6,633 nucleotides of DNA, taken from contig JAIXVO010000503.1 in assembly GCA_027482985.1 (NCBI GenBank), forward strand, positions 1-6,633, written 5' to 3'. Under the pieces are notes generated by a model that saw only the letters and a program-made list of their open reading frames with translations, was not told the DNA's origin and did not search any database. Each line of letters opens with the position of its first letter. Position 1 is the first letter of the stretch. Shown in pieces: positions 5,686 to 6,633 of the stretch. The stretch comes from Cyanobacteriota bacterium (GTDB lineage: Bacteria; Cyanobacteriota; Cyanobacteriia; Leptolyngbyales; Leptolyngbyaceae). The position numbers were made by a program, and so were the translations under genes.

Positions 5686-6105
5686 TCAGGCATTCTGGGC
5701 TAACCAACTGATCAGATTGTTCACATCAGTAAAATCCAGCAAGGCTTCACCTAAGCTTTCTAACTGTTCCACAGAAAGTCCTTCTACTTGCGTCGTGATC
5801 TCGGCTGGCAGAGCGCCTACTCGACGCTTCAGCAATTTGAGGATGAGCGATCGGCTTTCTTCTTGTCTGCCTTCTTGCAGTCCTTATTGGCGGCTCTCGG
5901 CTAATCCTTGTTCCAGGATGTACTGATAGGTCACAGATTCTTTCACAATCTCCTCCCGCAAGATTTGCTGAATCACTGCTGTTTCTAATACTAAGCCTGA
6001 CAGGATGAAAGTGGCAGCAGCCACGTTATTTTGCTCAGCGTAACGATGGCTTAATTGAAGCTTATGTTGATCCGGTCGAAATTTGGACGATTGGATTTGG
6101 TTCAA
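5686..6105 (-). pseudogene. Rpn-family (PD-(D/E)XK) nuclease remnant, 5'-truncated with internal stop
   Basis: Rpn/YhgA-like proteins are putative recombination-promoting nucleases, abundant and often decayed in filamentous cyanobacteria. The minus strand reads RYAEQNNVAAATFILSGLVL, then QQILREEIVKESVTYQYILE, both typical of the region after the nuclease domain. A RQEGLQEG-type linker and the C-terminal ALPAEITTQVEGLSVEQLES / LGEALLDFTDVNNLISWL segment follow. The reading is broken by TAA at 5886-5884 within ESRQ-stop-GLQEGRQEE, where GAA is the likely original codon, then continues in frame to TGA at 5688-5686. The nuclease domain itself, roughly the first 200 residues, is absent. Homology stops near 6045, where lysozyme sequence begins on the other strand. 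The frame stays open to an ATG at 6105, but those first residues are only antisense of the lysozyme remnant. Non-functional as a nuclease. Confidence 0.82.
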
Positions 6106-6572
6106 TTCGACATTGGGACTTGGATCGGCCCATTTTGGAAACGGATGTAATTACAGCGGCAACGGCTGAACGTTGGTTGAATCTGGAAGTTGAGCAAGTT
6201 GCTGAAGATGTTGACCGGCTTGTCAAAGTTCCGCTCACTCAAGGGATGTTCGATGCGCTGGTGTCGTTTGTCTACAACATCGGCATCGGCGCATTTGGGG
6301 AATCTACCATGTTCCGTAAGCTCAGTGACCGTGATTATGACGGAGGCTCCAAAGAGTTCGATCGCTGGGTCCATGGGACAAATAATGGCGTTCGCAAAGT
6401 TCTACCCGGATTGGTGGATCGTCGGAACGAGGAAGAAGCCATGTTTCGCCGTGATGGTTTATCGCCTACAGGTGCAGTCACCGTCACACCGACCACCCCA
6501 GCGACAGTCTCATCGACAACGGCAGAACGTCCTTATCAGCCAGCTCCAGTATCGGGTAGTGCCTTTATGTAA
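6048..6572 (+). pseudogene. Phage-type lysozyme (GH24) remnant, 5'-truncated
   Basis: The frame reads AYVDPVEIWTIGFGSIRHWD and then VPLTQGMFDALVSFVYNIG, GAFGESTMFRKL, EFDRWV and KVLPGLVDRRNEEEAMF, which are the GH24 (T4/P22-type endolysin) landmarks in order. These enzymes cleave peptidoglycan and come from phage or prophage. The Asp of YVDP and Thr of WTIG, matching T4 lysozyme D20 and T26, are present. The N-terminal helix with the catalytic glutamate is not; only GLIEAY precedes YVDP, one residue shorter than the family. The frame is open back to 6009 but has no start codon before the ATG at 6120, which lies past the active-site turn. After the lysozyme domain comes a P/T/S-rich tail (GAVTVTPTTPATVSSTTAE) ending at 6572. 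It is probably an inactive remnant. Starting at 6120 would give a 150-residue product without the active site. Confidence 0.8.
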
Positions 6573-6633
6573 ATGCCAGAGAAAAATTATGATGAGAGTG
6601 GGTGTAAGTTGGTGAGCCAGTCATGAAACCTGA

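Noticed and set aside
6573..6633. Possible small gene at 6573-6626 or the start of a downstream gene at ATG 6623
   Set aside because: The first would encode only 17 residues with no support. The second shows three codons before the window ends.

Overview
The window comes from a cyanobacterial chromosome. The evidence is seven copies of the octamer GCGATCGC (HIP1, the highly iterated palindrome of many cyanobacteria), a long-form hibernation factor of the LrtA type, a cyanobacterial-type lipB, and an Rpn-family gene with the C-terminal tail common in filamentous cyanobacteria. I cannot name the genus; a filamentous Leptolyngbya/Oscillatoria-like lineage is a guess from gene style only.

Layout. 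(1) 1-516, minus strand: the front 172 codons of lipB (lipoate biosynthesis), cut by the window edge at its catalytic cysteine. (2) 517-826: a divergent intergenic region with a structured leader just upstream of lrtA. (3) 827-1465, plus strand: lrtA, followed by hairpins including a probable terminator. (4) 1593-1836: non-coding DNA ending in a C-rich run. (5) 1837-3012: a complete ISAs1-family insertion sequence with perfect terminal inverted repeats. Its transposase lies in two overlapping frames joined at a run of eight A residues. (6) 3013-3285: the 3' remnant of a TPR gene, cut exactly at the insertion-sequence end. (7) 3352-4167: an intact seven-repeat TPR protein of the same family. 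(8) 4268-5557, minus strand: an unrecognised membrane protein with two CxxC pairs and a soluble C-terminal domain, convergent with the TPR gene. (9) 5686-6572: two decayed genes joined head to head, an Rpn-family nuclease remnant on minus and a GH24 lysozyme remnant on plus. Both lack their 5' ends at one shared breakpoint.

The left part (lipB, lrtA) is ordinary conserved cyanobacterial housekeeping. From about 1600 on the region shows active rearrangement: an insertion sequence without a visible target duplication, a decapitated TPR gene, and the Rpn/lysozyme fusion point. I do not see a coherent new multi-gene system. The points most worth following are the transposase frameshift, the Rpn/lysozyme breakpoint, and the uncharacterised four-helix CxxC membrane protein.
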